From: Polynucleobacter ibericus
GTDB lineage: Bacteria > Pseudomonadota > Gammaproteobacteria > Burkholderiales > Burkholderiaceae
Reading direction: 5' to 3'
NCBI RefSeq assembly: GCF_018687955.1
Contig: NZ_CP061309.1
Coordinates: 434,001-498,000 of the forward strand
DNA: 64,000 nt
Below the pieces are notes generated by a model. The model did no database searches. It was given only the letters and a program-made list of their open reading frames with translations, and was not told where the DNA came from. Made by a program: the position numbers and the translations under genes. Positions 10,844 to 19,947 of the stretch are shown piece by piece (position 1 is the first letter of the stretch; each line of letters starts with the position of its first letter).

Positions 10844-11275
10844 CTAGATGAGTTTCTTTAACGCCTCTAGATACTTCTCTGGATTTAGTGGCTGACCTTC
10901 TCGCTGTGCTTCCCACATCACCTGTCCTAGACATTCCATGATGGCGTGTTGCGCATCATGCATTGAGCCTAGTTTCTGCGACAGCTTCTCCGCAATCTCT
11001 TTAATGCCCGGCGGTTGATTAATGGAGATCTGCTCACTGATCGACAGGTGCATTGATAGATGCAAGAACGGATTGGTTTCACCGCGTTCCGGGGTGTAGT
11101 CTTGTCCTAGGGCGCCTTCTGGATCCGTGAGTAAGTCGTGATATTCGGGATGCTCAACCATCCAATCACTTGCAAGTGTTTCCATGGGATCAAGAATATG
11201 ATTCTCAGTCTTCTTTTTCCAGGTATCGCAGAAAAAACGACGTACTTCTTCACGGGTTGGATTAAATATCGCCAC
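10844..11275 (-). CDS. DUF1841 family protein
   Basis: 143 residues from the GTG at 11273-11275, giving VAIFNPTREEVRRFF, which matches the usual start of the family (F-N-P-[ST]-R-x-x-V-R-x-F-F). A longer frame reaches an ATG at 11398, but those residues lie inside nth and are unlikely to be real. Known family content is a short cytoplasmic protein of betaproteobacteria with H-P-E-Y-H and NPFLH-x-x-x-H-x-x-x-x-E-Q patterns; function is unknown. The GTG start overlaps the end of nth by 14 bases, implying translational coupling. Confidence 0.8.
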   Translation of the reverse strand: MAIFNPTREEVRRFFCDTWKKKTENHILDPMETLASDWMVEHPEYHDLLTDPEGALGQDYTPERGETNPFLHLSMHLSISEQISINQPPGIKEIAEKLSQKLGSMHDAQHAIMECLGQVMWEAQREGQPLNPEKYLEALKKLI

Positions 11276-11921
11276 GAACTTTTCCTTTACCTGTTTTTTG
11301 TTTGAAACCGCACAAGGGTTCAACAATGCATTGTGCGCAATCTGGGTTGCGTGCCTTGCAAGTATATCGGCCATGCAGAATAAGCCAATGATGCGCATCT
11401 AATAGATATTCTTTGGGCACGCGCTTAAGTAATTGCTGCTCCACTTTGAGAACATCCTTGCCTGGCGCTAGGCCAGTTCGGTTGGATACTCTAAAAATAT
11501 GAGTATCAACAGCCATGGCAATTTTTCCAAAGGCAGTGTTCAGAATGACGTTGGCTGTTTTTCTACCAACACCTGGAAGAGCCTCTAATTCTTCGCGAGT
11601 CTGTGGAACTTCGCCTCCATGCTTTTCAAGAAGTAGTCTGCAAGTTTCCTGAATATGTTTGCCCTTGGAGTTGAATAAGCCAATATGCTGAATATAGGGT
11701 CTGACACCTTTCTCGCCCAAGTCCAGCATGGCTTGTGGGGTATTGGCAACTTTATATAGCTCGCGTGTGCCCTTGTTGACTGATATATCGGTAGCTTGTG
11801 CAGATAGTAATACTGCAATTAATAGCTCAAATGGCGAGCTGTATTCCAGTTCAGTTTCTGGTTTAGGATTATTGGCTTTGAGCTGCTCAAAAAAAGCACG
11901 CCGCTTTTCTGGATTCATCAT
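11262..11921 (-). CDS. nth: Endonuclease III (DNA glycosylase/AP lyase)
   Basis: Base-excision repair enzyme removing oxidised pyrimidines. 219 residues. The helix-hairpin-helix LPGVGRKTA contains catalytic K121, and D139 lies in VDTHIFRV; numbering from the second methionine gives 120 and 138, as in E. coli. The [4Fe-4S] cluster motif C-x6-C-x2-C-x5-C is at residues 188, 195, 198 and 204. The start overlaps the rnfB-like stop by 4 bp and the stop overlaps the DUF1841 start. Confidence 0.97.
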   Translation of the reverse strand: MMNPEKRRAFFEQLKANNPKPETELEYSSPFELLIAVLLSAQATDISVNKGTRELYKVANTPQAMLDLGEKGVRPYIQHIGLFNSKGKHIQETCRLLLEKHGGEVPQTREELEALPGVGRKTANVILNTAFGKIAMAVDTHIFRVSNRTGLAPGKDVLKVEQQLLKRVPKEYLLDAHHWLILHGRYTCKARNPDCAQCIVEPLCGFKQKTGKGKVRGDI

Positions 11922-12604
11922 TGCTTTTGCTGTGCTCGTGCAATGGCTGCAGCAATGATGGCGCGCTTACGTTCTTGCTCTTTCAGTTCATCTGCTGATG
12001 ATGGGTTTTCAGAATTGATCGCCACTAACTTGTTTGCAGCTTTTTTTGCCAAGCGATCATCATTATCTTTTTGTTCACGATCAAGACGTTGCTCGCGATC
12101 GTGATAGCGCTGACGAGAAACATCTGCTAAATCTTGAGACCAAGCATCCCAGCCAGTTTGATTGTCGGTCACATCAATCATGCTGATGCAATCTACGGGA
12201 CATGGTGGAATACAAAGGTCACAACCCGTACACCATTCTGTCAACACCACATGCATTTGCTTGGAAGCCCCAACAATTGCATCAACAGGACAAGCCTGAA
12301 TACATAAGGTGCAGCCAATGCATTTTTGAGGATCTATTAGCGCTACCGGTCTTGGGCGCTCAAATCCACACTCTGGATCGATAGTGGGGTGAAGATCAAA
12401 GGCATCTTGCGGGTAGATAGGTATCAAGACCTTACTAAGGCGTTTGATGCCTTCTATGCCACCGGGAGGGCAGCGGTTAGGTAGAGCATCGCCAGACGCC
12501 ATTGCCTCAGCATATCCGTGGCAATCAGGGTAGCCGCATTTAGTGCACTGGGTCTGTGGAAGAATATCTTCCAGTTGATCGATGAGGTTATTGGAATGAC
12601 TCAT
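11918..12604 (-). CDS. RnfB/RsxB-like Fe-S ferredoxin protein (orphan)
   Basis: 228 residues. Near the N-terminus is the RnfB-type 4Fe-4S motif with C20, C23, C28 and C45, then two ferredoxin motifs C-x2-C-x2-C-x3-CP at C95/98/101/105 and C125/128/131/135, then a charged coiled-coil tail rich in K, E and A. The N-terminal membrane helix of true RnfB is absent and no other rnf/rsx genes are nearby, so it is probably a soluble electron carrier. It precedes nth with a 4-bp overlap. The electron partner is unknown. Confidence 0.88.
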   Translation of the reverse strand: MSHSNNLIDQLEDILPQTQCTKCGYPDCHGYAEAMASGDALPNRCPPGGIEGIKRLSKVLIPIYPQDAFDLHPTIDPECGFERPRPVALIDPQKCIGCTLCIQACPVDAIVGASKQMHVVLTEWCTGCDLCIPPCPVDCISMIDVTDNQTGWDAWSQDLADVSRQRYHDREQRLDREQKDNDDRLAKKAANKLVAINSENPSSADELKEQERKRAIIAAAIARAQQKQ

Positions 12605-12650
12605 TGAAGTGCAATCTTCTTAAAATTAAAGGCTCCGAAGAGCCCTTAAT

Positions 12651-13931
12651 TTATGCCGACTTAGTAGTCCGAGTAGCTGTTTTCTTCGTATTCTGATGCT
12701 CACGTATGAACGTTTTGATTTTCGGGTAAACCTTCTCACGCCAACGACGACCAGCAAAGATACCGTAGTGACCGGCACCAGCAACTTCATAATGGTCTTT
12801 ATTATCTTTCGAGATGCCTGCACACAAATCATGTGCTGAGCGCGTTTGGCCGCTTCCGGAAATATCGTCAAGCTCACCTTCAATAGTGAGGAGTGCTGTC
12901 TTTTTAATATCTTGTGGTTTGACTAACTCACCAGATACTTTCCAGGTGCCATTAGGTAATGCATAGTCTTGGAAAACAGTTTTAATGGTATCGAGATAGA
13001 ACTTGGAATCTAAATCTAGCACCGCGTTGTACTCATCATAGAAACGAATGTGAGATTCCGCATCCTGTTCATCTCCACGAACTAGGTTTTGGAAGTAATC
13101 CCAATGAGACTGTAAATGGTTCTGCGGGTTCATAGCGATAAAGCCAGTGTGCTGTAAGAAGCCTGGATAAACCTTGCGGCCAGCGCCTGGATATGTAGGT
13201 GGCACGCTATAAATCACGTGACTTTCAAACCACTCATAAGACTTTTGATCAGCCAAGTTATTTACGGCTGTTGGTGATTTGCGTGCATCAATTGGGCCAC
13301 CCATCATGATCATAGAGCTTGGTGTTGCTTCACCAGCGCTTGCCATTAGAGAGATCGCGCCTAAAGTTGGAACGGTTGGTTGGCATACAGAAATAACATG
13401 TAAATTTTCTGCGCCGATAGTACGAATGAAGTCTTGAACATAATGAACGTAGTCATCAAGACCAAACTCGCCATCTTCTACTGGCACTAAGCGCGCATCA
13501 ACCCAATCAGTGATGTAAACCTTGTGATCTTGCAAGAGGGTACGTACAGTATCGCGCAATAAAGTTGCGTGATGACCAGACATAGGAGCAACTACCAATA
13601 CAACAGGATCTTGTTTGAGGCTCTTAATGGTTTCTACATCATCAGAAAAGCGCTTAAAACGAACTAGATTGCAAAAAGGTTTTGCAACGATTGTTCTTTC
13701 ATGAATCGCGACTTCGTGACCATGTGCTTTAACAGAGCGAATGCCAAATTCTGGTTTCTTATAGTCTTTGCCTAGACGATAGAGAAGTTCATAGCTAGCT
13801 GCCAGTCGATCTGATCCTGGAACTTTGGAGGCAGGATTAGATGCATTAATAAAGGCTTCAGAAGCGGCGCGCGCCCATGAGCTAACAGGTTGAAGTAGAG
13901 CTTTTTGAAATTCGTGTAACTGATATAGCAT
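12651..13931 (-). CDS. phaZ: Intracellular polyhydroxybutyrate depolymerase
   Basis: Mobilises stored PHB granules in the cytoplasm. 426 residues, alpha/beta hydrolase fold. The lipase box has cysteine in place of serine (VISVCQPT, C183). With D355 in the GELDD stretch and H388 in AGAGHYG, the predicted triad positions match those I recall for Ralstonia PhaZ1 (C183, D355, H388). An N-terminal YQLHEFQKALLQP segment is typical of this class. Stop to stop it is isolated: 46 bp to rnfB-like, 41 bp after the aminotransferase. The Lys/Thr-rich tail is usual. Synthase genes phaC and phaB are not in the window. Confidence 0.95.
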   Translation of the reverse strand: MLYQLHEFQKALLQPVSSWARAASEAFINASNPASKVPGSDRLAASYELLYRLGKDYKKPEFGIRSVKAHGHEVAIHERTIVAKPFCNLVRFKRFSDDVETIKSLKQDPVVLVVAPMSGHHATLLRDTVRTLLQDHKVYITDWVDARLVPVEDGEFGLDDYVHYVQDFIRTIGAENLHVISVCQPTVPTLGAISLMASAGEATPSSMIMMGGPIDARKSPTAVNNLADQKSYEWFESHVIYSVPPTYPGAGRKVYPGFLQHTGFIAMNPQNHLQSHWDYFQNLVRGDEQDAESHIRFYDEYNAVLDLDSKFYLDTIKTVFQDYALPNGTWKVSGELVKPQDIKKTALLTIEGELDDISGSGQTRSAHDLCAGISKDNKDHYEVAGAGHYGIFAGRRWREKVYPKIKTFIREHQNTKKTATRTTKSA

Positions 13932-13972
13932 GGTACCTCCGGTAATTCAGTGTATCCGCTTATTACGCTTAA

Positions 13973-15172
13973 TTAAGCTAATACGCGGGCGATTGCTTTA
14001 GCCACCTTATCAATATTTTTAGTATTGAGTGCTGCAACACAAATGCGTCCAGTAGATAGGGCATAAATGCCGTCCTCTTTCTGTAAGCGCTCAACTTGCT
14101 CAGCCGTTAAGCCTGAGTAAGAAAACATGCCACGCTGCTTCTCGATAAAAGCAAAGTCTTGCTTCACTCCAGCGGCAGCGAGTTTTTCAACCAGACCATG
14201 ACGCATTGATTTAATGCGATCACGCATTTCTGCCAACTCATCTTCCCAGAGCTTTCGTAACTCTGGTGAGTTCAAAACAGCAGCAGCAATTGCGGCGCCA
14301 TGAGTTGGGGGGTTGGAGTAGTTGGTTCGGATCACACGCTTTAATTGCGAAAGCACGCGAGTAGATTCATCTTTGCTTTGTGTCACGATAGACAGGGCGC
14401 CAACACGCTCGCCATAGAGCGAGAAAGACTTAGAAAAAGAGCTAGATACAAAGAAAGACATGCCTGATTCAGCAAAGAGGCGCACAGCAATACCATCTTG
14501 CTCAATCCCAGCCGCAAAGCCTTGGTAGGCCATATCTAAGAAGGGGATGAGACCTTTGTTTTTACAGATGTCGATCACTTGACGCCATTGCGCCTCAGTA
14601 ATATCCGCGCCAGTTGGATTGTGGCAGCAAGCATGCAACAACACGGTCGTGTTCTTTGGGAATGACTCTAAAGATTTCACCATGCCATCAAAATCGACAC
14701 CGCGAGTTTTGCCGTCGAAGTAGGTGTACTCCACTACATCAAAGCCAGCGGATTCAAAAATACCGCGATGGTTTTCCCAAGTTGGGTTACTAATCGCGCA
14801 AGGTGCATTTAGGTTTAGGCGCTTAATAAAATCAGCGCCAACTCGTAATGCACCTGTACCGCCAAGACATTCAGCAGTCACAACGCGACCATCTTTGATG
14901 AGTGATGATTCAGCACCAAACAATAAATTTTGCACTGCACTGTTATATGGATTTGGGCCTTCAATAGGGATATAACTACGTGGCGAGTGTTTTGCAACAA
15001 TTGCCTCTTCCGCTTTAATTACTGCCTTCAAAAGTGGAACCTTGCCTTCGTCTGTGTAATAAACGCCAACACCTAAATTTACTTTGTCAGCACGTTGGTC
15101 TGCAACGTAGGCTTCTGTGAGGCCAAAAATAGGATCTTTAGGGGCTAATTGAACGGAGGCAAACAGTGTCAT
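13973..15172 (-). CDS. tyrB: Aromatic amino acid aminotransferase (class I)
   Basis: PLP transaminase of 399 residues, the usual length for the AspC/TyrB group. The PLP lysine is K248 in SFSKSFSLYGERVG, with HNPTG near residue 185 and a C-terminal RICVAALN with the substrate-carboxylate arginine. It interconverts aromatic amino acids or aspartate with their 2-oxo acids; whether TyrB or AspC specificity dominates cannot be settled here. It is divergent from uvrB across a 169-bp gap and upstream of phaZ. Confidence 0.88.
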   Translation of the reverse strand: MTLFASVQLAPKDPIFGLTEAYVADQRADKVNLGVGVYYTDEGKVPLLKAVIKAEEAIVAKHSPRSYIPIEGPNPYNSAVQNLLFGAESSLIKDGRVVTAECLGGTGALRVGADFIKRLNLNAPCAISNPTWENHRGIFESAGFDVVEYTYFDGKTRGVDFDGMVKSLESFPKNTTVLLHACCHNPTGADITEAQWRQVIDICKNKGLIPFLDMAYQGFAAGIEQDGIAVRLFAESGMSFFVSSSFSKSFSLYGERVGALSIVTQSKDESTRVLSQLKRVIRTNYSNPPTHGAAIAAAVLNSPELRKLWEDELAEMRDRIKSMRHGLVEKLAAAGVKQDFAFIEKQRGMFSYSGLTAEQVERLQKEDGIYALSTGRICVAALNTKNIDKVAKAIARVLA

Positions 15173-15317
15173 TTGAGGTCGAAATTGGTAGTTAGAGGGT
15201 AATTAGAGGTCGTTTTGTTCGTAATTGACGTTAAATTCAGCTTAATTGTCGGTTTTTGAGGCCAGAATCAACTATTTCCTAAGAAAAACGGCAAAATCAT
15301 TGTTTGTACAAAATTCG

Positions 15318-15336
15318 CTGTGAAGAAAACTCACAG
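15318..15336. promoter_or_regulatory. CTGTGA/TCACAG inverted repeat just before uvrB
   Basis: Perfect 6-bp arms with a 7-bp spacer end five bases before the uvrB ATG. It resembles a CRP half-site pair (TGTGA/TCACA) but the spacer is one base too long. It is not a LexA box, which would need CTGT-N8-ACAG. It could also form an mRNA hairpin next to the start codon. The rest of 15173-15341 shows no gene. Confidence 0.4.
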
Positions 15337-15341
15337 ATGAA

Positions 15342-17495
15342 ATGATAGCCGAGATGCCCCCTAAGTTACCGAAAACTGGATCAAAAACTGAAGTAAAAGC
15401 GGTTGAGAAAAGCCCTGCTGCGGATCCTTTGGGTGAGGCTGGTCACGACCTGGATCCAGCCAAGTTCGTTACCTTCCCAGACTCCCCTTACCAGCTCTAT
15501 CAGCCATTTTCCCCTGCTGGAGACCAGCCACAGGCTATTGATGCCCTGGTGGAGGGTGTTGAGGATGGATTGACCTTCCAGACGCTTTTGGGGGTTACCG
15601 GCTCCGGCAAGACCTTCACCATGGCCAATGTGATCGCTAGAACCGGTCGTCCAGCCATCATTTTTGCCCCTAATAAGACCCTAGCTGCCCAGCTTTATAG
15701 TGAATTTAGGGAGTTTTTCCCTAGAAACGCAGTTGAGTACTTTGTCAGTTATTACGACTATTACCAGCCAGAGGCCTACGTTCCACAGCGTGATCTCTTT
15801 ATTGAAAAAGACTCTTCGATTAACGAGCACATCGAGCAGATGCGCTTATCCGCGACCAAGAGTTTGTTAGAGCGTCGTGACGTCATCATTGTTGCAACAG
15901 TATCGGCAATTTACGGCATTGGTAATCCTGGCGATTATCACAGTATGGTGATGACTTTGCGTCCAGGTGACAAGATGAGTCAGCGCGATATTTTGATGCG
16001 CCTCATTGCTATGCAATACGACCGCAATGAAACTGATTTCAAGCGCGGCGTATTTCGAGTACGTGGCGATACGATTGATATTTTCCCAGCTGAACATAAT
16101 GAGCTGGCAGTACGCGTTGAGTTGTTTGACGATGTCATCGAAAGTTTGCAATTCTTCGATCCTCTCACTGGAAAAATTCGTCAGAAGATTCCACGGTTTA
16201 CCGTATACCCAAGTTCGCACTACGTGACTCCGCGCGACACAGTTCTGAAAGCCATCGAAACAATCAAAACAGAATTGCGCACTCGCTTAGATGAGTTTGT
16301 AAAAGATGGCAAGTTAGTTGAAGCACAACGTCTTGAGCAACGTACTCGATTTGATTTGGAGATGCTTAATGAGTTAGGTTTCTGTAAGGGTATTGAGAAC
16401 TACTCCCGTCACCTGTCTGGCGCCGCCCCTGGCGAGGCCCCGCCAACGCTGGTGGACTATTTGCCAAATGACGCGTTGATGTTCCTAGACGAGAGCCACG
16501 TGCTGATTGGGCAGCTTAATGCCATGTACAACGGCGATAAATCTCGTAAACATACTTTGGTGGAATTTGGTTTCCGCTTGCCTTCGGCAATGGACAATCG
16601 CCCGCTCAAATTTACTGAGTTCGAAACGAAGATGCGTCAAACTATTTTTGTTTCTGCAACACCTGCTGATTATGAAAAAGAACATCAAGGTCAAGTAGTT
16701 GAGCAAGTTGCTAGACCAACGGGGTTAGTGGATCCTGAGATTGAAGTCTTGCCAGCAAGCACGCAGGTCGATGATTTGTTAGATCAAATTCATGCACGCG
16801 TCAAAGTGGGTGAGCGTGTATTGGTCACTGTATTGACTAAGCGTATGGCGGAGCAATTAACAGACTATCTTTCAGACAATGGTGTAAAGGTGCGCTATGT
16901 TCACTCGGATATCGATACTGTGGAGCGTGTAGAAATTTTGCGTGACTTACGCTTAGGTGTCTTTGATGTACTAGTCGGTATTAATTTATTGCGTGAAGGT
17001 TTGGACATTCCTGAGGTATCTCTCGTTGCAATTTTGGATGCCGATAAAGAAGGCTTCTTACGTTCTGAGCGCAGCTTGATTCAGACCATTGGACGAGCGG
17101 CTCGCAATGTGCGCGGTAAAGCCATTTTGTATGCCGATCGCATCACAGACTCCATGAAGCGGGCGATGGGGGAGACTGAAAGGCGCAGAACCAAGCAAGT
17201 TGCTTTCAATAAGCTCCATGGTATTGAGCCCAAAGGGGTCCAAAAGCGTATTAAAGACATTATTGATGGCGTTTACGACGTCAAAGAGAAGCGCCAGGAG
17301 ATGCAGACTGAGCAGGAGCGGGCTCGCTATGAGGATATGGGCGAGAAGGATTTAGCAGCTGAAATTAAGCGCCTAGAGAAACAAATGAACTCCGAAGCTA
17401 AGAATTTAGAGTTTGAAAAGGCTGCCAGCACCCGCGATAGGCTTACCAAGGTCAAAGAAATGGCTTTTGGAGCCCGATCTAGGGACTCTGTCTAG
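15342..17495 (+). CDS. uvrB: Excinuclease ABC subunit B
   Basis: Damage-verifying helicase-like subunit of nucleotide excision repair. 717 residues, longer than E. coli UvrB by an N-terminal extension of about 45 residues rich in Pro, Lys and Glu. Walker A GVTGSGKT is at 84-91, the beta-hairpin region [12 protein letters not shown] follows, helicase motif VI is seen as QTIGRAARN, and a UvrC-interacting UVR coiled coil ([18 protein letters not shown]) is at the C-terminus. The extension may be genuine or partly untranslated: an alternative ATG lies at codon 5, and no clear Shine-Dalgarno sequence marks either. Confidence 0.97.
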   Translation: MIAEMPPKLPKTGSKTEVKAVEKSPAADPLGEAGHDLDPAKFVTFPDSPYQLYQPFSPAGDQPQAIDALVEGVEDGLTFQTLLGVTGSGKTFTMANVIARTGRPAIIFAPNKTLAAQLYSEFREFFPRNAVEYFVSYYDYYQPEAYVPQRDLFIEKDSSINEHIEQMRLSATKSLLERRDVIIVATVSAIYGIGNPGDYHSMVMTLRPGDKMSQRDILMRLIAMQYDRNETDFKRGVFRVRGDTIDIFPAEHNELAVRVELFDDVIESLQFFDPLTGKIRQKIPRFTVYPSSHYVTPRDTVLKAIETIKTELRTRLDEFVKDGKLVEAQRLEQRTRFDLEMLNELGFCKGIENYSRHLSGAAPGEAPPTLVDYLPNDALMFLDESHVLIGQLNAMYNGDKSRKHTLVEFGFRLPSAMDNRPLKFTEFETKMRQTIFVSATPADYEKEHQGQVVEQVARPTGLVDPEIEVLPASTQVDDLLDQIHARVKVGERVLVTVLTKRMAEQLTDYLSDNGVKVRYVHSDIDTVERVEILRDLRLGVFDVLVGINLLREGLDIPEVSLVAILDADKEGFLRSERSLIQTIGRAARNVRGKAILYADRITDSMKRAMGETERRRTKQVAFNKLHGIEPKGVQKRIKDIIDGVYDVKEKRQEMQTEQERARYEDMGEKDLAAEIKRLEKQMNSEAKNLEFEKAASTRDRLTKVKEMAFGARSRDSV

Positions 17496-17536
17496 AGTCA
17501 AGTAGCTAATTCCTGGCTTGTATTGAGGTTTTTGGG

Positions 17537-17566
17537 ATAATTCCCGAGCAGATTGCTAGGGATTAT
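17537..17566 (+). promoter_or_regulatory. Candidate IscR type-1 site upstream of iscR
   Basis: Imperfect arms ATAATTCCCGAGC and GCTAGGGATTAT flank a short AT core about 80 bp before the iscR ATG. This is the location and general form (AT end, CC/GG, central AT core) of IscR autoregulatory sites in other proteobacteria. The match was judged by eye only. Confidence 0.45.
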
Positions 17567-17585
17567 GTTAAAGTTGAGTGGAATG

Positions 17586-17606
17586 GTCGGGTATTACCCG
17601 CCCGAC
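17586..17606 (+). promoter_or_regulatory. GTCGGG/CCCGAC inverted repeat upstream of iscR
   Basis: Perfect 6-bp arms around a 9-bp spacer, about 39 bp before the iscR ATG. The left arm reads GGTCGGGTAT, close to the half-site of E. coli IscR type-1 operators. It may be a second IscR operator or an mRNA leader hairpin. Confidence 0.4.
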
Positions 17607-17644
17607 TGTTAGCTGTCCATAACAATCCATTACCAAGGTGACAT

Positions 17645-18214
17645 ATGAGACTTACAACCAAAGGTCGTTTTGCAGTAACCGCAATGATTGATTTAGCCCT
17701 GCGTGAAACGCATGGCCCTGTAACTTTGGCCGGAATTAGCCAAAGACAAAAGATTTCCCTTTCTTACCTCGAGCAATTGTTCGGCAAATTACGCCGCTTC
17801 AATATCGTGGAGAGCACGCGTGGTCCCGGCGGTGGTTACACCCTGGCCCGCCCCTCTTCAGAGGTGAGTGTTGCCGATATTATTGTTGCGGTCGATGAGC
17901 CTCTCGATGCAACTCAATGCGGCGGCAAAGGAAATTGCCATTCCGATGATGAGAATCATGGTCGCTGTATGACGCACGATCTCTGGAGCAATCTCAACTC
18001 TAAAATGGTCGAGTACCTGAGTTCGGTGAGCTTAAAAGATTTAGTGCATCAACAAGAAGGGCGCGGTATCGTCATTCAAGATATGCGCCAGAAGAAAATT
18101 AAAGTTGAAAGTTCAAAAGCTGAAAAACTAGCTCCAGCACTTGCGGCTAAAAAAGAAGCGGCGCCAAAAGCACCATTAGTGAATTCAGTATTCAATTTGG
18201 CACGCCAAAGTTAA
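17645..18214 (+). CDS. iscR: Fe-S cluster regulator IscR
   Basis: Rrf2-family repressor/activator that senses [2Fe-2S] status and controls the isc operon. 189 residues. N-terminal winged helix MRLTTKGRFAVTAMIDLAL and recognition segment SLSYLEQLF. Cluster ligands C92, C98 and C108, with a THDLW stretch after them; the C98 to C108 loop is four residues longer than in E. coli (C98-C104). The C-terminus carries a Lys/Ala-rich tail. It is first gene of the isc operon, with an AAGGTG Shine-Dalgarno sequence and candidate operators upstream. Confidence 0.97.
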   Translation: MRLTTKGRFAVTAMIDLALRETHGPVTLAGISQRQKISLSYLEQLFGKLRRFNIVESTRGPGGGYTLARPSSEVSVADIIVAVDEPLDATQCGGKGNCHSDDENHGRCMTHDLWSNLNSKMVEYLSSVSLKDLVHQQEGRGIVIQDMRQKKIKVESSKAEKLAPALAAKKEAAPKAPLVNSVFNLARQS

Positions 18215-18242
18215 TAACAAATCACCTAACAATAGATAAATC

Positions 18243-19502
18243 ATGAACGCACCACAAGCTTTACCGCAGCAACCGGTTCCTATGTTTAGCCCTGAACACT
18301 TCCCTGTGTACATGGACTATTCGGCTACTACACCGATTGATCCTCGCGTGGTTGACAAAATGTTGCCTTACTTACGTGAGCAGTTTGGTAATGCCGCTTC
18401 CCGTAGCCATGCTTATGGATGGGCTGCAGAAGAAGCGGTTGAGTGGGCGCGTTCTGAGGTTGCTCAATTAGTGCACGCTGATCCAAGAGAAATTGTGTTT
18501 ACTAGTGGCGCTACTGAAAGTATTAATTTGGCCTTAAAAGGTGCTGCGCATTTCTACAAGGATCGTGGCAACCACATCATCACCGTTAAGACCGAGCACA
18601 AAGCTACTTTAGATACTTGTCGTGAGCTCGAGCGCGAAGGTTATGAAGTCACTTATTTAGACGTATTGCCAAATGGCTTGATTGATTTTGCACAGCTTGA
18701 AGCTGCGATGAAGCCAGGTACGATTTTGGCATCAGTAATGTATGTCAATAATGAAATTGGTGTTGTGCAAGACATTCCTGCGATTGGTGATTTGTGTCGT
18801 TCGCGCGGTGTGATTTTGCACGTAGATGCGGCTCAAGCTACTGGCAAAATAGAAATCGATCTTGAAAAGATCAAAGTAGATTTGATGAGTTTTTCTGCGC
18901 ACAAGAGTTATGGTCCAAAAGGTATTGGTGCTTTGTTTGTACGTCGTAAGCCCCGTATCCGCATTGAAGCGCAGATTCATGGTGGCGGTCACGAGCGCGG
19001 CATGCGTTCGGGAACTCTTGCGGTTCACCAGATCGTAGGCTTGGGCGAGGCATTTCGCATTGCCCGTATCGAGATGGCAGAAGAGAACAAACGTATCCGT
19101 GCCTTGCGCGATCGCTTGCTCAATGGTCTGAAGGATATTGAAGAGGTCTATGTCAATGGCGACATGGATGATCGTGTTCCCCATAACCTTAATATTAGTT
19201 TTAACTATGTTGAAGGCGAGTCTATGTTGATGGCGCTTAAGGATTTAGCGATCTCATCTGGTTCAGCATGCACCTCCGCCTCCCTTGAGCCTTCTTACGT
19301 GTTGCGTGCCTTGGGCCGTAACGATGAGTTAGCGCACAGCTCTATACGCTTTACCTTAGGCCGCTTTACAACTGAAGAAGAAGTCGATTTCACCATCAAG
19401 TTGGTGAAAGAAAAGATTGCCAAGTTGCGTGAGCTATCACCACTTTGGGAAATGTATAAAGATGGGATCGATCTCAGCACGATTCAATGGGCAGCACACT
19501 AA
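18243..19502 (+). CDS. iscS: Cysteine desulfurase IscS
   Basis: PLP enzyme that takes sulfur from cysteine for Fe-S cluster and tRNA thiolation. 419 residues including a short N-terminal extension of about 18 residues before the usual [11 protein letters not shown] start. The PLP lysine is K221 in [10 protein letters not shown]; the persulfide cysteine is C343 in [10 protein letters not shown], on the long loop that marks group I (IscS) enzymes. It is followed by iscU 35 bp downstream. Confidence 0.98.
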   Translation: MNAPQALPQQPVPMFSPEHFPVYMDYSATTPIDPRVVDKMLPYLREQFGNAASRSHAYGWAAEEAVEWARSEVAQLVHADPREIVFTSGATESINLALKGAAHFYKDRGNHIITVKTEHKATLDTCRELEREGYEVTYLDVLPNGLIDFAQLEAAMKPGTILASVMYVNNEIGVVQDIPAIGDLCRSRGVILHVDAAQATGKIEIDLEKIKVDLMSFSAHKSYGPKGIGALFVRRKPRIRIEAQIHGGGHERGMRSGTLAVHQIVGLGEAFRIARIEMAEENKRIRALRDRLLNGLKDIEEVYVNGDMDDRVPHNLNISFNYVEGESMLMALKDLAISSGSACTSASLEPSYVLRALGRNDELAHSSIRFTLGRFTTEEEVDFTIKLVKEKIAKLRELSPLWEMYKDGIDLSTIQWAAH

Positions 19503-19537
19503 AAATATAAATACATAAAAATTACAGAGGAAATACC

Positions 19538-19924
19538 ATGGCATATAGTGAAAAGGTTATCGACCACTACGAAAATCCCCGTAACGTTGGCTCATTCGAA
19601 AAGGGCGACGAGAGTGTGGGTACTGGCATGGTTGGCGCACCAGCTTGCGGCGACGTAATGAAGTTGCAAATTCGCGTGAACGATCAAGGTGTGATCGAGG
19701 ATGCAAAATTTAAGACTTATGGCTGCGGCTCTGCAATTGCCTCATCTTCATTGGTTACCGAGTGGGTCAAAGGTAAAACTTTGGATCAAGCGCTCGAGAT
19801 AAAGAACTCCCTGATTGCTGAAGAGTTGGCTTTGCCACCAGTAAAAATTCACTGCTCTATCTTGGCGGAAGACGCTATAAAGGCAGCTGTAGCTGATTAC
19901 AAAGAAAAGCATCCGGCGAAATAA
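19538..19924 (+). CDS. iscU: Fe-S cluster scaffold IscU
   Basis: Scaffold on which IscS-derived sulfur and iron assemble a [2Fe-2S] cluster. 128 residues. The three ligand cysteines are at the canonical positions C37 (PACGD), C63 (YGCGS) and C106 (HCSIL). The HscA recognition motif LPPVK is present at 99-103. AGAGG Shine-Dalgarno sequence before the ATG. Standard position between iscS and iscA. Confidence 0.98.
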   Translation: MAYSEKVIDHYENPRNVGSFEKGDESVGTGMVGAPACGDVMKLQIRVNDQGVIEDAKFKTYGCGSAIASSSLVTEWVKGKTLDQALEIKNSLIAEELALPPVKIHCSILAEDAIKAAVADYKEKHPAK

Positions 19925-19947
19925 AGAAAAAATAAGAAGTCAAAACT

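Noticed and set aside
15173-15341. LexA box upstream of uvrB
   Set aside because: No CTGT-N8-ACAG was found; the nearby repeat has the wrong spacing.
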